From assembly GCA_004524425.1 (NCBI GenBank), contig SDNN01000133.1, positions 1 through 8,095 on the forward strand: a stretch of DNA of 8,095 nucleotides. The letters are read 5' to 3'. Both the position numbers and the translations under genes were made by a program. Shown here piece after piece: positions 5,727-8,095 of this stretch. Origin of the DNA: Promethearchaeota archaeon. Its GTDB lineage: Archaea > Asgardarchaeota > Lokiarchaeia > Sigynarchaeales > SOKP01. Each line of letters opens with the position of its first letter. Position 1 is the first letter of the stretch. The notes beneath the pieces were generated by a model that saw nothing but the letters and a program-made list of their open reading frames with translations, did not search any database and was not told the origin of the DNA.

Positions 5727-7051
5727 GGTAAATCTCTTACCTCCTCGTTGTTTTCATTAAAATTTTTATAATCCTTATCAAGCATTTCAATCACTTTTTT
5801 AACTATCAAGCAGGTGTCCCTTAGGACCTTTGGATCAACTTTATCCGGCGTATCATTTTTACTATGAGTATAAATGGCCGCTGCTCTTGTTGTAAGATCT
5901 ACTGCATGGTATCCTCTTAAATGAAATGGAACCGAATCCGTGTGAGCTCCAGTTGTCAAGTGAAATCCGACCACGCTAATATTTTCTTCTTTTGAAGCTT
6001 TATCTAAATATTCGCTAAGCATAGGAGCGATTTTTCTAGGAGGCATCATCCCATAAGATTTTAAATATTCTATCTGATTCTTCTTTTCTTGTCTTGCAGA
6101 TGATACCATGTCTAAATTGATTTGAAACACCTTTTCTTTTTCAAATTCATCTTCATGATTATTTACAAAAATCCTTGAACCCATCGTACCTAATTCCTCT
6201 GCGGAGAATTGGCAAAACCATAAATTAAAATTACCTAAAGGATGCTTTTTAAAGAAAGAACTCAATTCAAAGACAACAGCCATTCCTGATGCATTATCTA
6301 GGGCACCAGGGGATTTATTTTTAGTGGTTAAAAAAATTAAAAACGCATTTGAAAGAGAAACTAATATTGCCGAAATAATGATGATCATATTCATTATCTG
6401 GAATATTTCATTGAAAATATTCGAATTTGCAAAATAAGTGGTGATTGAAGGAGGCAATAATCGATATATTAGCACGATTAAATATAACGCTCCGAAAGTA
6501 ATGCCCCCAAATAACCACATTCTATAAATGATAATTCTCCAAACTGTTCTATACGATTGGGATTTAGAGTCAAGGTGAGCAGATATGATTACATCACCTG
6601 CTTTTTCTTCTGGAAGATCTTTAGCCGGTACTTTTATGATAATGTTTGTTGCCTCAATGGTATCACCATAATATTTAGCCCAAAAACCCATGTATTCTGG
6701 ATGTTTTAAACTTCTTAAAATAAATGTAACAATGAACGCCATTCCAGCTATTAAAAATATAGTCACGTATGGATTAATATATAAGGTCAATAAGAGAATG
6801 AGGATACACGTTAAACTGATCGTTCCAATCAGTTGAATGAGAGTTGTTGAATAAAAGTCAGAAAATTCAAAGTGTTCTCGTTGAATTTCATTTTCATTAA
6901 ATCCAATCTCCTTGAATGTATTATAAGTGAGTTCCACGGCTCTAGATTCCCCATCTGTTCCACATAATCGAGGAAAACTGAATTTTTTAACATAATTGGA
7001 GATCCTATTTTCATCGAATATCTGAGTTTGAGGTTGATTGGAATTTTTCAA
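5723..7051 (-). CDS. M28-family metallopeptidase with four membrane helices, first gene of the aconitase-like operon
   Basis: The 442 residues carry all ligands expected of an M28 (aminopeptidase-type) di-zinc site: H159 and D161 in SAHLDSK, D252 in GALDNASG, the E285-E286 pair in SAEELGTMGS, D314 in NLDMV, and H396 in YTHSKNDTPD. Four hydrophobic helices are present: two before the site (about 70-91 and 95-113) and two (about 175-199 and 218-241) between D161 and D252, where soluble M28 enzymes have only a short linker. Basic residues flank both helix pairs on the catalytic side, which by the positive-inside rule puts the active site in the cytoplasm (inference). The substrate is unknown. 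The start is TTG: the open frame upstream contains no ATG, GTG or TTG before a TAG, and the first internal Met is residue 104. It overlaps the large-subunit gene by 3 nt. Confidence 0.88.
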   Translation of the reverse strand: MKNSNQPQTQIFDENRISNYVKKFSFPRLCGTDGESRAVELTYNTFKEIGFNENEIQREHFEFSDFYSTTLIQLIGTISLTCILILLLTLYINPYVTIFLIAGMAFIVTFILRSLKHPEYMGFWAKYYGDTIEATNIIIKVPAKDLPEEKAGDVIISAHLDSKSQSYRTVWRIIIYRMWLFGGITFGALYLIVLIYRLLPPSITTYFANSNIFNEIFQIMNMIIIISAILVSLSNAFLIFLTTKNKSPGALDNASGMAVVFELSSFFKKHPLGNFNLWFCQFSAEELGTMGSRIFVNNHEDEFEKEKVFQINLDMVSSARQEKKNQIEYLKSYGMMPPRKIAPMLSEYLDKASKEENISVVGFHLTTGAHTDSVPFHLRGYHAVDLTTRAAAIYTHSKNDTPDKVDPKVLRDTCLIVKKVIEMLDKDYKNFNENNEEVRDLP

Positions 7052-7077
7052 TTTATTACAAGTTAAAAATAAAGTGT

Positions 7078-7084
7078 TTTTATT
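7078..7084 (-). promoter_or_regulatory. Candidate TATA box of the peptidase/aconitase-like operon
   Basis: AATAAAA on the minus strand is centred about 30 bp before the TTG at 7051, and no ribosome-binding match precedes that TTG, so a leaderless transcript is possible. A second AT string (CTTTATTTTTAA, 7073-7062) is closer to the start and fits less well. Read-through from the kinase gene is the alternative. Confidence 0.3.
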
Positions 7085-7106
7085 GGTCTATTATCTGCAA
7101 ATGTTG

Positions 7107-7113
7107 AAAAAAA
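7107..7113 (-). terminator. T7 tract behind the thymidylate kinase
   Basis: Seven consecutive T on the minus strand begin 8 nt after the kinase stop codon (7124-7122). There is no hairpin. The tract probably ends or weakens the kinase transcript before the peptidase promoter, although a 70-bp gap would also allow co-transcription. Confidence 0.35.
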
Positions 7114-7121
7114 TTTATTTT

Positions 7122-7721
7122 TTATTCTTTTAATTTATCACTAACGATATTTTGAATTTTCTCTTGAACTACTTCAATAATATCATCCGTGTTTATCACA
7201 AAATAGCCTTTTTCCTTAGCTCTTTCAAGGTAAAGACTCCTTACTTTATCTAAAAAGCTGGTATCTTCGAATTTCTCTAGATGAGCTGGTGCCTTTCTGG
7301 CTAGCGAAATTTTAGGATCTATATCTAATATAATGGTTATATCGGGGTATTTGACAAATTTATTTATTGTGCTTATCCATTCAATCGAAATATCAGTAGA
7401 TTGAGTTGATTGGTACACGATGGAACTTTCAATATATCTATCAGAAATGACTATAAATCCTTCTTCTAATTTTTTATTGATTTCGTTATGATAATGGAGG
7501 TCTCTATCCGCGGCAAATAGCAATGCATCTGTCGTGGGAGGAATGTTTTTATCTTTCAAGTAGTTTCTCAATAATTTTCCGACTTCGCTTGAGGATGGTT
7601 CTTGAGTCAGATGAACATCATAATTTTTACTCTTTAAAAATCCTGCTAATAATTCACTATGAGTAGTGGTTCCCGAACCATCAATTCCATCTATAGCACA
7701 AAAAAGACCCTTTTTTACCAA
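7122..7721 (-). CDS. tmk: Thymidylate kinase (dTMP kinase) with altered Walker A motif
   Basis: Thymidylate kinase phosphorylates dTMP to dTDP with ATP in DNA-precursor synthesis. The 199-residue length is normal. Family marks are the P-loop IDGIDGSGTTTH (10-21), TQEPSSSEVGKLLR (39-52) that contacts dTMP, ADRDLHY (71-77), SDRYIESSIVYQ (93-104) with the DR(Y/H) signature, and a lid segment near RKAPAHLEKFE (142-152). The P-loop is odd: the normally invariant GK(S/T) lysine is Thr (T18, codon ACC). No nearby lysine obviously replaces it except K3/K4. The start is TTG with an in-frame TGA three codons upstream, and TATAAAAA sits about 30 bp upstream, so the message is probably leaderless. Another nucleoside-monophosphate kinase specificity is possible but less likely. 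Confidence 0.87.
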   Translation of the reverse strand: MVKKGLFCAIDGIDGSGTTTHSELLAGFLKSKNYDVHLTQEPSSSEVGKLLRNYLKDKNIPPTTDALLFAADRDLHYHNEINKKLEEGFIVISDRYIESSIVYQSTQSTDISIEWISTINKFVKYPDITIILDIDPKISLARKAPAHLEKFEDTSFLDKVRSLYLERAKEKGYFVINTDDIIEVVQEKIQNIVSDKLKE

Positions 7722-7745
7722 TGATGTTCACAAGAGTTAATTATT

Positions 7746-7755
7746 ATTTTTATAA
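7746..7755 (-). promoter_or_regulatory. TATA box of the thymidylate kinase gene, leaderless geometry
   Basis: TTATAAAAAT on the minus strand is centred about 30 bp before the TTG at 7721. Transcription should begin within a few bases of that codon. There is no Shine-Dalgarno match in the short interval between TATA box and start. Confidence 0.45.
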
Positions 7756-7833
7756 TGGTTATTAAAAAAATTGTTATTTAAGGTTACAATGCAATATAAT
7801 TATTTGAAATCAATTATTTTTAAATGAATAATC

Positions 7834-8095
7834 ATGCCAAAGAAGAAATACGCATTTTGCAGATACTGCATGAAGCCAATCATGAATCCAAAAAGAAAAT
7901 CCATGGATAGTTTATATTATACAATATGGATAGTGATCATTATCGCAACTTTAGGGATTGCACTTATTCCCTTCTTGATCATTCGATATCTAAAGAAAAA
8001 GGCTTATTGTCCTGATTGTCAATCAGTATTAGAATTTTATGAAACTCCATATCAATTTCCTGACCAAAGACCTCCTATTGAGCATGTATTTGAAA
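7834..8095 (+). CDS. LITAF-like zinc-ribbon membrane protein, 3' end cut by the window
   Basis: The frame is open for 87 codons from the ATG at 7834 to the right edge. The protein starts MPKKKYAFCRYCMKP, with C9 and C12, then a basic stretch. A single hydrophobic segment (about 31-50, ending IALIPFLII) is followed by RYLKKKAYCPDCQSVLEF, with C59 and C62. Two CxxC half-sites separated by a membrane segment, with IPF just before a basic linker and YCPxC after it, is the layout of the eukaryotic LITAF/SIMPLE domain, in which both half-sites bind one zinc at the membrane surface. This is pattern recognition, not a database match; generic zinc-ribbon membrane proteins are the alternative. It is divergent from the kinase gene across a 112-bp spacer; TATAATTA near 7796-7803 is a candidate TATA box. 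Confidence 0.7.
   Translation, partial: MPKKKYAFCRYCMKPIMNPKRKSMDSLYYTIWIVIIIATLGIALIPFLIIRYLKKKAYCPDCQSVLEFYETPYQFPDQRPPIEHVFE

Noticed and set aside
7824..7910. ATG with a 28-codon frame overlapping the start of the LITAF-like gene
   Set aside because: Short, out of frame with the cysteine-bearing protein, and without a ribosome-binding site.
1..8095. CRISPR arrays, insertion sequences, tRNA or rRNA genes
   Set aside because: No regularly spaced repeats, transposase motifs, terminal inverted repeats, cloverleaf-like sequence or rRNA-like GC-rich blocks were found on reading both strands.

Overview
The window reads as a piece of an AT-rich archaeal chromosome, roughly one third G+C by eye. 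Archaeal marks include an archaeal-type ribosomal protein uS2, an archaeal HD-family hydrolase (the TIGR00295 type) and AT-rich TATA boxes placed so that several transcripts would be leaderless. Oligo-T tracts follow several genes, and TTG start codons are unusually common. Together with the CooC-type maturation ATPase and a zinc-ribbon/membrane protein that resembles eukaryotic LITAF, an Asgard (Lokiarchaeia-like) source is my best guess. That guess is an inference; no single gene here proves it.

Layout, left to right. Bases 1-15 may hold the first codons of a leftward gene. A small tetraspan membrane protein (182-640, minus) is followed by a stop-codon hairpin and a T9 tract. Upstream of it on the same strand lie a CooC-type P-loop ATPase (783-1559) and the uS2 gene (1786-2598), which carries a long acidic N-terminal extension. 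From the 232-bp divergent spacer at 2599-2830, a glycine-zipper membrane protein (2831-3319) and then a TIGR00295-type HD protein (3409-3954) run rightward. The HD gene converges on the next block with only 2 bp between stop codons.

The block at 3957-7051 (minus) is a tight three-gene operon. It starts with a membrane-embedded M28-type metallopeptidase, followed by the large and small subunits of an aconitase/isopropylmalate-dehydratase family enzyme. Peptidase and large subunit overlap by 3 nt (the string TTGA); the two subunits abut directly. Both subunits keep the catalytic signatures but depart from the usual LeuCD/homoaconitase substrate-recognition residues, so the substrate is open. 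A thymidylate kinase (7122-7721, minus) with Thr in place of the Walker A lysine lies upstream. A divergent, truncated gene at 7834-8095 encodes a CxxC - membrane segment - CxxC protein whose pattern resembles LITAF.

The genes do not form one pathway. They look like ordinary housekeeping genes (uS2, dTMP kinase), a metallocofactor helper (CooC) that would serve a CO dehydrogenase encoded elsewhere, and one real operon of uncertain purpose. I saw no mobile element, CRISPR array, tRNA or rRNA. No stretch longer than 300 bp lacks a gene.
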